The notes under the pieces were generated by a model that was given only the letters and a program-made list of their open reading frames with translations, did not search any database and was not told the origin of the DNA. A stretch of DNA of 64,000 nucleotides from Desulfobacterales bacterium (GTDB taxonomy: Bacteria; Desulfobacterota; Desulfobacteria; Desulfobacterales; JAIPEE01), in contig JAIPEE010000019.1 of NCBI GenBank assembly GCA_021737275.1, forward strand, positions 1-64,000, given 5' to 3'. Within the stretch, counting starts at the first letter, position 1. Each line of letters begins with the position of its first letter. Below are positions 21,493-31,099 of the stretch, one piece after another. The position numbers and the translations under genes were made by a program.

Positions 21493-21530
21493 GCCCGGAC
21501 CAAAATAAAAAGATCTGTGAGGTAAAGAAA

Positions 21531-23606
21531 ATGAGGAAAGGTTTAATTTATTGGATGGTTCTGGCAATCACCTTATGCCTGCCGGTGGTTTCCAGTGCAG
21601 AAGAAGACAAACATGAAGCGCCGGTTGTTACAACGATGGAAGAAGTGCTGGTAAGTGCAACAAAAACAGAAGAGCAGCGTAAAGACATCCCCAACAGTGT
21701 CATTTTAGTTGACCGGTATGATATCCAGGAGTCACCAGCCAAAACAGTTGGTGAGTTGTTGGGCAATGAACTGGGTATCGACTGGCGCACTTATGGAAAC
21801 TATGGCGGCGCTTCAGAAGAAATTAAAATACGAGGTATGTCCAGTGACGGCACACAGGTACTGGTCAATGGCGTCAGCAGGTTGTCACCGTCTTTAGGCA
21901 TAGCCAATGTAGCAGAAATTCCGCTCAATAGTATTGAACGCATTGAAATCGTTAAAGGCTCCGGTTCCCTTCTTTATGGGTCCGGCGCAATGGGCGGTAC
22001 AATCAATATTATCACAAAGCGGCCGGCAAATGATAAAATTGATGCAAAAGCAACGGCCGGTTACGGTAGCGAAAGCACATATCTGCTTTCGGCAGAACAG
22101 GGTATGAATGTCATTGAGGACCTCGGTTACTATATTACGGCTAACAAAAAGGAAACCGATGGATTCAGAGACAATGGTGACCTGACGCATAATGATGTCT
22201 CCCTTAATCTGGTTCTGGATAAAGATGACGTTCTTGATATCAGCCTCTACGGTGAATATGTAAACCGTGAATTTGGCCAGCCCGGTGTTCAACCGCCGGA
22301 AGGGACACAGGACTATTATGTAAAAAATGAAATATTCTATAACAGCGAGTCGGCCAGCCTGCTTAATCGTCATGAAGATACAAACAAGATGGCTGTGTTG
22401 AATGTAAAAAGCAATCCGCTGGACTGGCTCGGATTGAGTTTGAAGGGCGACTATACTTCTCTTGAAAGTTATAACTATATGCGAAATGCTGGCGCAAGTT
22501 GGCCCAAGGTTGCAGGAGAGGGCTATGAAACGTGGATTATCAATGATATTGCCGGTATTGAAGGTTTTTTTACGTTAACGCCCCACTCCAGCACTGAAAT
22601 CCTTCTGGGAATGGACTACAATGACTATGGTTATGAAAACAGACAGGGTGATATTGATGCATCCGGAAATGCTGTCGCAGGCACAATAGCCACTGAAGAA
22701 CATAAGGTACACACAAATGGTTCTTTTGCTGAAGCACAATACCGGCCCAGCCGGTATATAAAATTTTTGGCCGGTATTCGCCATGAAAGCCATTCCACAT
22801 TCGGGTCCGAGGATCTGCCCCGTTTTGGATTAATCCTCAATCCGTTTGAGCACACTGCCCTGAAGTTCAGCCATGGAAAACACTTCAAGGCACCTACAAT
22901 GAATGATCTGTTCTGGCCGGATGATGGCTGGACCCGGGGTAATCCAGACCTTAAAGCTGAAACAGGCTGGCACTCTGATGTTACACTGGAGCAGAGTCTT
23001 TTAAGTGATAAGCTGTTCTTTGAAGCAACATATTTTGACTGGGACATTAAGGATAAAATTAACTGGGCTGAAAATCCTGCCTTTCCTACTCCAGTCCCGG
23101 GTTTCAACTACTGGACACCATCAAATGTTGATACATATGAAGCTCAGGGTTGTGAGATTGGGGCACGCATCAAACCCATTCATAATACCATACTCTCTCT
23201 GAGTTATACTTATACAGATGCAACGGAAGAGCTCTCCGGCGGGACAGTAAGACAAGCTCAATATACGGCCAGGCATCTTTTCAAGGGAGATATCTCTTAC
23301 TGGTTTGATTTTGGGCTTACAGCAACCTTTATAGGCAGATATGTGGGATCCCGACCGGCATTTTATAATACTGCCCAGGATGAATTTGCTTCTTATATTC
23401 TGGATTCCTACTGGACGGCTGATCTTAAACTTGAGCAGAGACTTTATGACAAATGGCTGATTGGATTACAGGGTACCAACCTGTTTGACACAGGATATTA
23501 TACACGACTTTCAAACTTCCAGGATCAAACCTCCGGCCTGATTACCAGAGAAGGTTTTCCCGGTGCAGAGCGTGCTGTATTTTGCAGCCTGACTTATGAA
23601 TATTGA
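21531..23606 (+). CDS. btuB: TonB-dependent outer-membrane receptor, corrinoid (BtuB-like)
   Basis: TonB box/plug (MEEVLVSATKTEEQRKDIPNSVILVD, IRGMSSDGTQVLVNGV, GSGSLLYGSGAMGGTINIITK); riboswitch control. Confidence 0.92.
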   Translation: MRKGLIYWMVLAITLCLPVVSSAEEDKHEAPVVTTMEEVLVSATKTEEQRKDIPNSVILVDRYDIQESPAKTVGELLGNELGIDWRTYGNYGGASEEIKIRGMSSDGTQVLVNGVSRLSPSLGIANVAEIPLNSIERIEIVKGSGSLLYGSGAMGGTINIITKRPANDKIDAKATAGYGSESTYLLSAEQGMNVIEDLGYYITANKKETDGFRDNGDLTHNDVSLNLVLDKDDVLDISLYGEYVNREFGQPGVQPPEGTQDYYVKNEIFYNSESASLLNRHEDTNKMAVLNVKSNPLDWLGLSLKGDYTSLESYNYMRNAGASWPKVAGEGYETWIINDIAGIEGFFTLTPHSSTEILLGMDYNDYGYENRQGDIDASGNAVAGTIATEEHKVHTNGSFAEAQYRPSRYIKFLAGIRHESHSTFGSEDLPRFGLILNPFEHTALKFSHGKHFKAPTMNDLFWPDDGWTRGNPDLKAETGWHSDVTLEQSLLSDKLFFEATYFDWDIKDKINWAENPAFPTPVPGFNYWTPSNVDTYEAQGCEIGARIKPIHNTILSLSYTYTDATEELSGGTVRQAQYTARHLFKGDISYWFDFGLTATFIGRYVGSRPAFYNTAQDEFASYILDSYWTADLKLEQRLYDKWLIGLQGTNLFDTGYYTRLSNFQDQTSGLITREGFPGAERAVFCSLTYEY

Positions 23607-23613
23607 TAAATAA

Positions 23614-23658
23614 GCATAGTGCCCGGCATATAATTGCCGGGCACTATGCCAATTTTTT
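23614..23658 (+). terminator. Intrinsic terminator after btuB
   Basis: Perfect 14-bp stem GCATAGTGCCCGGC / GCCGGGCACTATGC, 8-nt loop, then CAATTTTTT. Confidence 0.85.
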
Positions 23659-23684
23659 CTACAACCCTACACTGAGACAACATC

Positions 23685-25736
23685 ATGATTTTTTTTAATA
23701 GCTACCGGATTGGAAATATTATATCTGACCGCAGATACCTTTTAACCGTTATCTGTTTTTTCTGTTTTCTGAGTTTTATGACGCAACCGGCAATAGCCGG
23801 TCTCTATCCTTTGTCATTTACTGATGATGAAGGTCATCAGGTAGTTATCAAAAAACGTCCTGAAAATGCTGTTTCGCTGGTACCGTCTGTTACAGAAATA
23901 ATTTTTAAGCTGGGTGCAGCTGATGCAGTAAGTGGGATTACCTATCATAGCAGCCGGCTGCCCGGTGCTGATAAAAAGCAGATTGTCGGCGGTTTTTTCT
24001 CACCGGCTCTCGATAAAATTGATGCGCTTCAACCGGATGTTATTTTTGTATCTGATCTCAACAGTCAAAAAGTCCATCAGTATTTTGGGAATAAGTATTT
24101 AATTATTACTATCAATACGACCTCAATTGCCGATAGCTTTAACGATATCCTTTTGTTGGGAAAAGTCTTTGACCGGCAGATAGCAGCCACATCAATTATA
24201 AAGGAAAATCAACAAGCACTTGATCTGATTTCCAGAAAGGTCCCCGGCTTAAAAGATAGAAAACGGGTTATCAGGCTTATGGGCCGAAATGAAATCATGA
24301 CACCCGGACTGGATTCGTTTCAGAATGAATTGATTAAAGCCGCCGGTGGTATTCCTCATAACATTAATAAAAATGGAAATGTTATATCCATCTCCCTTGA
24401 GGAGTGGCTGCGGTTCAATCCGGAAATTATCTATGGTTGCGGCGATGATCGTGATGCAGCTGAACTTTTTTTCAACCAGTCCGGTTGGAAAGATGTAGAT
24501 GCAGTAAAAAATCATCAGATCTATTACTTCTCGTGTGACCTGACCTGCCGGGCCGCAACCCATACCGGATATTTTGTTTCCTGGCTGGCGGCCAATATTT
24601 ACCCTGAAGTTTTTTCTGAAAAAAGCAGACAGGTTCTGGACGAAAAAATCACCCATGAGCGGCCTATCAATATTGATCTTGACTATGTCAAAAATGCCCG
24701 AATTACTTACAGCAATATTTATGACTTCCCCAACAAAACCCTGATTGTGGATTTTGAAAAACCCATGGCAATTGTCTCAACACTGGAAGGACAGCGAGAA
24801 GGAATTAAAACCATCGGCAATCATTACTCTTCACCGCCCTGCTGGATGATTGAACATGTTCAGGGATTTGACAAATCAAGAAAACGGATGCTCCGGGTTA
24901 TGGGTAAGTCATCTGAAGATTCGAGTTTTCTTTATACCGGAGCAGATATGGACAACCTGTCGATCCGGAAACAGCAATATAAAGACATGACGGTTTATGC
25001 GCTGGTTACGGCCGGTGTTCAGTCCAATGCCGTCAGAATGTCTTGTGACGTTGGCGGATATTATGAACCGGGGACAATTAATATTATCATTTTACCCAAC
25101 ATGAAGCTTTCAAAAAGAGCCATGACCCGTGCCATCATATCGGCGACCGAAGCCAAAACTGCTGCGATGACGGATCTGGATATCCGGAGTACATATACGC
25201 CGCTTAAAAATCAAGCCACCGGAACCGGCACAGATAACTTGATCATTGCAGAGGGCACCGGAACACAACTGGAACTTGCCGGCGGACATTCCAAACTGGG
25301 TGAACTTATCGCAAAAGCGGTTTATGCTGGTGTGCTGGATGCGGTCAGCAAACAAAACGGCCTTGTAAAGGGACGAACGGTTTTTCAGAGGTTGAAGGAA
25401 AGAAACATCACCATATCCGGCATTGTGTCTGAATCGGAATGCGAATGTATAAAAGGTGACAGTGTTGTGGCGGCTGAACTGGAAAACATTCTGTTAATAC
25501 CCCGATATGAAGGTTTTGTTGAATCTGCTCTGATTCTTAGTGATGATTATAAAAGTGGTGCGATCAGCAATCTGGAAACTTTTGAGCAATTATGCAGCAA
25601 TATTACAGATGAAATTGCCGGCAAACCGGTTCATCCGATGGAAGATCTGGTGGGTGATAATATTCAACTCCCACCTGTTTTAAAAATGGCATTTAATGCT
25701 CTGCTGAACGGAGTAAAACAGGCATCCATAGAATAA
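23685..25736 (+). CDS. BtuF-like corrinoid-binding domain fused to CbiZ-type adenosylcobinamide amidohydrolase domain
   Basis: N-terminal signal peptide and VVIKKRPENAVSLVPSVTEIIFKLG (BtuF-like); C-terminal VTAGVQSNAVRMS, GTINIIILPN, SATEAKTAAMTDLDIRS, ATGTGTDNLIIAEG, GGHSKLGELIAKAVY (CbiZ). Confidence 0.85.
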   Translation: MIFFNSYRIGNIISDRRYLLTVICFFCFLSFMTQPAIAGLYPLSFTDDEGHQVVIKKRPENAVSLVPSVTEIIFKLGAADAVSGITYHSSRLPGADKKQIVGGFFSPALDKIDALQPDVIFVSDLNSQKVHQYFGNKYLIITINTTSIADSFNDILLLGKVFDRQIAATSIIKENQQALDLISRKVPGLKDRKRVIRLMGRNEIMTPGLDSFQNELIKAAGGIPHNINKNGNVISISLEEWLRFNPEIIYGCGDDRDAAELFFNQSGWKDVDAVKNHQIYYFSCDLTCRAATHTGYFVSWLAANIYPEVFSEKSRQVLDEKITHERPINIDLDYVKNARITYSNIYDFPNKTLIVDFEKPMAIVSTLEGQREGIKTIGNHYSSPPCWMIEHVQGFDKSRKRMLRVMGKSSEDSSFLYTGADMDNLSIRKQQYKDMTVYALVTAGVQSNAVRMSCDVGGYYEPGTINIIILPNMKLSKRAMTRAIISATEAKTAAMTDLDIRSTYTPLKNQATGTGTDNLIIAEGTGTQLELAGGHSKLGELIAKAVYAGVLDAVSKQNGLVKGRTVFQRLKERNITISGIVSESECECIKGDSVVAAELENILLIPRYEGFVESALILSDDYKSGAISNLETFEQLCSNITDEIAGKPVHPMEDLVGDNIQLPPVLKMAFNALLNGVKQASIE

Positions 25737-26873
25737 CTATACGTAAATACGTTTCACCCGATCAGTAATGGTCGATACAATTTCATAATTGATGGTATTC
25801 AGTTTTTCGGCAAGCTCATCCACATGGATTTCTCCATCACCCTGCCTGCCGAAAATCACAACCTCATCGCCAACTTGCACGTCCGGAATATGCCCCACAT
25901 CAATCATGGTCTGATCCATACATACGCACCCGACAATGGGTGCTCTCTTTCCACGAACCAGCATTTCTCCATTTGAAGAGAGCAAACGGTTTAACCCATC
26001 TGCATATCCGGCTGCAACAGTTGCAATGACTGTAGGCTTATCTGTTTCATAGGTGCAGCCATAACTGATTTTAAACTCTGCAGGCACCTGTTTTATATGG
26101 ACAACCCTTGTCTTGAACGACATTGCCGGTTTAAGTGATATTTTTGAAATATTAACTTCCTGTGAAGGAAAAAGGCCATAAAAAGATATGCCGGCCCTTA
26201 CCATATCCAGATGTGATTCAGGCATATCAATAATGGCCGCACTATTGGCAATATGATGAACCGGTATCTTTATGCCCTTTTCGTCCAGCCGTTTGAGCAA
26301 TGACAAAAAGGTTTCAAGCTGCTTACAGGCATAGGTTTTATCAGCAGCGTCAGCTGTCGCAAAATGACTGAAGATACCTTCCGTTTCCAGATAAGGCAGC
26401 TCGGCCACTGATTCAATATTCTGGGCAAGCTGCCGGACAGTTCCATTTTCTTCCGGAAGAAATCCGAATCGGCCCATTCCGGTATCTATCTTAAGGTGAA
26501 TACGAAGTTTTTTCCCGCGTGAAGCGACAAGATCAGACAACTTTCTTGCAATCGTAACCGAACCAACCGTCTGGGTGAGATCATATTCGATAATCTTTTC
26601 TGCCATATCAATCGGGGTATAACCAAATATCAAAACAGGGGCATTTATTCCGGCTTTTCTTAATTGAATCCCCTCTTCCAGACGGGCCACACCCAGTGCA
26701 GAAGCACCGTTTTCAAGTGCAATACGGGACACTTCGATCATACCATGTCCATAACCATTTGCCTTTACAGCAACCATTAGACGGGCTGACGGTAAAGTAA
26801 TGCTGCGAAGCTTTTTTACATTTTCTGCAATGACTTTTAAATCGATTTCCGCCCAAATCAGAGGGGTTTCCAA
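25737..26873 (-). CDS. alr: Alanine racemase
   Basis: AVKANGYGHG (PLP Lys), GCVCMDQTMIDVG motifs. Confidence 0.95.
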   Translation of the reverse strand: METPLIWAEIDLKVIAENVKKLRSITLPSARLMVAVKANGYGHGMIEVSRIALENGASALGVARLEEGIQLRKAGINAPVLIFGYTPIDMAEKIIEYDLTQTVGSVTIARKLSDLVASRGKKLRIHLKIDTGMGRFGFLPEENGTVRQLAQNIESVAELPYLETEGIFSHFATADAADKTYACKQLETFLSLLKRLDEKGIKIPVHHIANSAAIIDMPESHLDMVRAGISFYGLFPSQEVNISKISLKPAMSFKTRVVHIKQVPAEFKISYGCTYETDKPTVIATVAAGYADGLNRLLSSNGEMLVRGKRAPIVGCVCMDQTMIDVGHIPDVQVGDEVVIFGRQGDGEIHVDELAEKLNTINYEIVSTITDRVKRIYV

Positions 26874-26876
26874 TTT

Positions 26877-27914
26877 CTACTCCTTATAGTCCGGATGATT
26901 CTTCGGCGTGTCCTTCTTATCAAATTTGTCATACCATTTAAAATATTTTTCTACACCCTTTGAACCTTCTTTTACAAGCTTATGTTTTGTATTATCATCA
27001 AGGTTAAAGTCTGTTGTATTTACGCCAATGGTATCGATATAAACGGTCCGATGCCAGTCATCACTATGGAGGTGCTGATTATCCTGGGCATTCATGATAG
27101 ACTGAATCAGGGCCCAGCCGTAATCAAAAAAGTCATTTATCTTTTTATGCTGGGGTTCAGCCCCATCTCGAAACACCGCAATTTCCTTTCCTGAATCAAG
27201 ACGAAACCCCAGGCTCTCCTTATTATAAATATAACGGCTGCTTGTTTTGGAAAGTGCTTTGTTTACTGAACTGTAATATCCGGTTTTTCTACCGTGTATC
27301 GGCTTTTTTGATTTGGCAATATACTTTTCACGATCGAAAAGTTTGATCGGGTAATTGTCAAAAACGCCGCCATCCACATAAACATCTTTACGAACATTTC
27401 TGACAGCAGCAAAAAACAGCGGAATAGACATGGAGATCCGTGTGGCATCCGCAACACGCATCCGGGGCGCATGTTCAAGAGAAAATACTTCTGAGTACCC
27501 CGTGGAAAGATTTGTACCGACAAGATACAGATCCTGACATCCTTTATTCTTTAAATCGTTGAATGTTGAATTTTCATTTCCGGTTTTTTCTTTGATCAGA
27601 CCCCCGATCCACGATCTGAAAAAATCACCCTTGTACCACCCATATTCACTGATCAGCCTTTTGGCATCCCTGACACTACCCCATGAGTCATCCATAAAAT
27701 TATTAAAATCAAGTCCATACAAAATATCCCGTGTTTCATCCAGTGTATAGCCCAGTGACAGCAGGACGGCATTGATCGCCCCTGCAGAAGTACCGCCAAC
27801 TCTTTTAATATTTTTTAGAATTTTTCTTTCATTTAGCGCTTCTAATGCGCCAACATATGCAATACCTTTTACACCGCCGCCCTCAAAAATCAAATTTTTA
27901 AATGGATAGTTCAT
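26877..27914 (-). CDS. Patatin-like phospholipase
   Basis: GGGVKG oxyanion motif, GTSAG nucleophile, DGG (VDGGVFDNYP). Confidence 0.9.
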   Translation of the reverse strand: MNYPFKNLIFEGGGVKGIAYVGALEALNERKILKNIKRVGGTSAGAINAVLLSLGYTLDETRDILYGLDFNNFMDDSWGSVRDAKRLISEYGWYKGDFFRSWIGGLIKEKTGNENSTFNDLKNKGCQDLYLVGTNLSTGYSEVFSLEHAPRMRVADATRISMSIPLFFAAVRNVRKDVYVDGGVFDNYPIKLFDREKYIAKSKKPIHGRKTGYYSSVNKALSKTSSRYIYNKESLGFRLDSGKEIAVFRDGAEPQHKKINDFFDYGWALIQSIMNAQDNQHLHSDDWHRTVYIDTIGVNTTDFNLDDNTKHKLVKEGSKGVEKYFKWYDKFDKKDTPKNHPDYKE

Positions 27915-28167
27915 CTTCGCCTCCTGTCCAGTATTTTTATTTTGAAGCGGTAAATCATGCTTGCTTGCAACAAAATATAACTTCCGGGCTTTTTTATATA
28001 GAATAAAAAATCTTGGCCTTTACGGATCAAGTGCTGCAAAAAGCCATCTTGTTCAACTTCTCTGCAGGTATTTTCTGCGAAAGCGCTTAACAATTTTGAG
28101 AAGATCCGGCGTCAAACGCTTTTGTGCTTCCCTCGTGATATCGTTTCTATTTTCGCCATAGAAGTCT

Positions 28168-28926
28168 TCAGCGATTAAGGCATATCGTCTCAAAGTCCAT
28201 ATACTGTTTCAGGGTCTTTGTTCCACCGCCTTCTGAAATAATTTTCTCCACTGCTGAAGCATCGCGTACCCTGGCCCCGGCAATATGAGTCACCGGTGTC
28301 CCGGAAAAAACTTCCGGTCTCATAAAGGTAGATGGTCCCAGAATTACAGCGGCGCGGACATTCCCTAAACTGGAAAGCAGATTATCAATCGTGTTGGTAA
28401 CTACGGATGTGGCTGTGATTATGGCAACATCGCATACTTCAAGAAATGGTCGTCCCTCATCAGTTGACATGGTGCCGGGCTTGTCATTTTTCAGCTCGAG
28501 GATATCCAGGCGACATCCGACCCGGTGAAGCCTCGGAACCAGGGGACCAAAAAAACCTGCCATAACGACATGCTCAGACGGCTGAATATCAATAAGTTCC
28601 AGAATTTCAACTGAAACGGTTTCCGGACGGGGCATCCCTGCCGCAAGCGCATTGGCCGTAGCAAGGCCTATTGTTCTGAGCAGGGAATTATCGTTGACCG
28701 CTATCATATTAAGGAGTTCCCCTGCCGGTCTTCCGGCAAGCGTTCCGGCTTTCGCCAAATGGATGCAGCCTCCGGATCGTCTGTGAGCCGTCCATGCAAT
28801 GCCTGTGTTTCCGTTATCAAGCCGTACACTTGTATATACCAGTCCGATGCGGACATCAACCGCAGTAAGACCTTCGGAAACAGGGGTCATTAAGCTGATT
28901 GTTTTTTGCTGAATTGTTTGATTCAT
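28168..28926 (-). CDS. DUF4213/DUF364 (putative heavy-metal chelation) protein
   Basis: N-terminal DUF4213-like (GIAWTAHRRSGGC) and C-terminal Rossmann-like DUF364 pattern (DVAIITATSVVTNTIDNLL, VILGPSTFM). Confidence 0.65.
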   Translation of the reverse strand: MNQTIQQKTISLMTPVSEGLTAVDVRIGLVYTSVRLDNGNTGIAWTAHRRSGGCIHLAKAGTLAGRPAGELLNMIAVNDNSLLRTIGLATANALAAGMPRPETVSVEILELIDIQPSEHVVMAGFFGPLVPRLHRVGCRLDILELKNDKPGTMSTDEGRPFLEVCDVAIITATSVVTNTIDNLLSSLGNVRAAVILGPSTFMRPEVFSGTPVTHIAGARVRDASAVEKIISEGGGTKTLKQYMDFETICLNR

Positions 28927-28950
28927 AAATACGCCTTTCTGATTTTATCT

Positions 28951-30951
28951 CTACCGCAACCCATGCTCCCAGTTCCATAAACCGGGTCTTTTTTTCAATG
29001 TTACTGTTTTCGGTACCGGCTCAAAAAGATGAATGAATCGGCGATACCCGGCTCTGACCAGACTTTCCTGTTTCTTTCTTATATCCACCTTCCAGTTGGG
29101 ATACACCCAGTAGTTATGATTATATTTCTTTGCCCACCCCTGTTCCCCCATGGGGCTGGTAAAAGGCTCTCCTTCCTTCAGATTTTCTGCAAGAACACGT
29201 GAAATACATAGCGGCCAGTTACCATACACAACAATACCCAACGGCAGGGAACTGTGTTCAGGCAACTTCATATAATCATCTTCACCAAGTTCGGTGCTGA
29301 CAATCGCACCTGAAAATCCCAGTTTTTTCAAACCATCAATCATCAGGGCGTTTGCTGCATTACAAAAAGGGCCCGCCCAAAACTCCATGCTCTCTTTTTT
29401 TGAAAACAGGGCTGTTTGCCACGGCGCATTCAGTACAAACTTACGGCCTCCATTTTTCACCGTCTTTTCAACCTGACGTATGGTCTCATCCTGGTTTTCC
29501 GGCCAGATAACCGGCGGCAGCCACCACCATATCTTTTCAATCTGTCTTGTGGTGATGCCTTTTGTCGTATCTCCGCCAAGCCAGCACCCAATGGTCCGGT
29601 TTTTTACACCGGTTATCTTGTGCAACATTCTATAAACAGAGACCTCATCTATCTTGATCTTTTTCTTCACTTTTTTTGGATAGCGCACCTTAAAAACATT
29701 GCTGCCCTCGCTGATTTCCGGCTTTTCAACAAACTTCTCTTCAAAGCCTGCAATCATATCTGCCAGCGCCTTTTCCCTGCGGTCTGTCAGAAAAACAGGC
29801 GCACCCTGACCCATACCTTTTTTGGAACCGGTTTTTATATGAAAATTTCCCTTCCTGGGAACAGATTTATTAATACGTACAATTGTATGAAATGCATCAT
29901 CTTCATAACCAATTCTAAGCACATCACCGGGAAGCAGCTCTTCCCTGGGCACAAGAAAAGATTGTTTGGCCGAACCCTTAACACGACCGATCAAAAGGCC
30001 GGAACCGGTCTGGATATCTGTTCGAACCGGATTCTGGGGGCGTTGCGGCAGAAAGTTATAATGTGTTGACGGTCGTCCCAAAGCGCGTTCAAGAAGGCCG
30101 ATGGCATTTTTCTTTTCTGCAGGGTCATTGCCGTGGTCACGCATCATACGGTAAGCGCTGACCGTATAATAAACATAATGTGGTCCTTTTTTTCTGCCCT
30201 CTATTTTCCATGCCTTTATTTGCGGGACATTACGTAAAACTTTAGCCAAAACATCCATACTTAAATCCTGGCATGAAAAGTAACGGTTTTTATTCTTTTC
30301 ATGGTCATAGTGCCGTCTGCATGGCTGGACACACCTTCCCCTGAGGCCGCTCCTGCCGCCGAGAAAACTACTCCAGTAACACCGGCCGGAAACACCATAA
30401 CATAGCGCACCATGAATAAATGCCTCCAGATCAAGCCCGGGGGGGCAGGCAGCCGCCATCTCCTTCATTTCATCAATATTAAGTTCCCTGGGAATTACCA
30501 CACGATCAACACCAAGGCTGGATTTTACCAATTTCATAGCGGCCGGAAATGTTACATTGGAGAGTGTTGAGAGATGAATTTCACCTTTAAAACCAGCCTG
30601 CCTTGCCAGGTCGATCATAGCCAGGTCCTGAATGATGATGGCATCCGGTTCAATATGATGTGACAGCATGGCTATGGATTTTCCGGCGCGTTCCAGATCA
30701 CCCGGCTTCAGCATTGTATTAAAAGCGATATAAACCTTTGTCCCCTGGGCATGGGCCAGATCGGTAAGAGATGCCAGCTCCGAATGGGGGAAATTTTTGG
30801 CTTCCATCCTGGCTGAAAAACGCTTCAGGCCGCAGTAGATGGCATCGGCACCTGCAGCCAGGGCAGCCATAAATGAGGCCCTGCTCCCGGCAGGTGCCAG
30901 TATGTCCGGTCTGAAGATCTCTTTTTGATCCGGTTTGATATTTTTATCCAT
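28951..30951 (-). CDS. U32-family peptidase/RNA-modification protein
   Basis: DILAPAGSRASFMAALAAGADAIYCGLKRFSARM; EAFIHGALCYGVSGRCYWSSFLGGRSGLRGRCVQPCRR. Confidence 0.9.
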   Translation of the reverse strand: MDKNIKPDQKEIFRPDILAPAGSRASFMAALAAGADAIYCGLKRFSARMEAKNFPHSELASLTDLAHAQGTKVYIAFNTMLKPGDLERAGKSIAMLSHHIEPDAIIIQDLAMIDLARQAGFKGEIHLSTLSNVTFPAAMKLVKSSLGVDRVVIPRELNIDEMKEMAAACPPGLDLEAFIHGALCYGVSGRCYWSSFLGGRSGLRGRCVQPCRRHYDHEKNKNRYFSCQDLSMDVLAKVLRNVPQIKAWKIEGRKKGPHYVYYTVSAYRMMRDHGNDPAEKKNAIGLLERALGRPSTHYNFLPQRPQNPVRTDIQTGSGLLIGRVKGSAKQSFLVPREELLPGDVLRIGYEDDAFHTIVRINKSVPRKGNFHIKTGSKKGMGQGAPVFLTDRREKALADMIAGFEEKFVEKPEISEGSNVFKVRYPKKVKKKIKIDEVSVYRMLHKITGVKNRTIGCWLGGDTTKGITTRQIEKIWWWLPPVIWPENQDETIRQVEKTVKNGGRKFVLNAPWQTALFSKKESMEFWAGPFCNAANALMIDGLKKLGFSGAIVSTELGEDDYMKLPEHSSLPLGIVVYGNWPLCISRVLAENLKEGEPFTSPMGEQGWAKKYNHNYWVYPNWKVDIRKKQESLVRAGYRRFIHLFEPVPKTVTLKKRPGLWNWEHGLR

Positions 30952-31099
30952 GTTTGTATACCTTTAATTAGATTGATCTCTGTCTTATAATATATGTATT
31001 CGTGTTGATCAAATTTAAAAACCGGGCTTGCTTTCGCTTGCCCGAATTTTATCTCAGTGCTATATATTTAAATATTTCTGATTTGGAAAGGATTTACAT

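Noticed and set aside
21262-21525. 87-aa plus-strand ORF before btuB
   Set aside because: Lies entirely within the cobalamin riboswitch and its terminator; structured RNA, not coding.
29416-30069. 217-aa plus-strand ORF
   Set aside because: Antisense to a well-supported U32 peptidase gene; no recognisable protein features.
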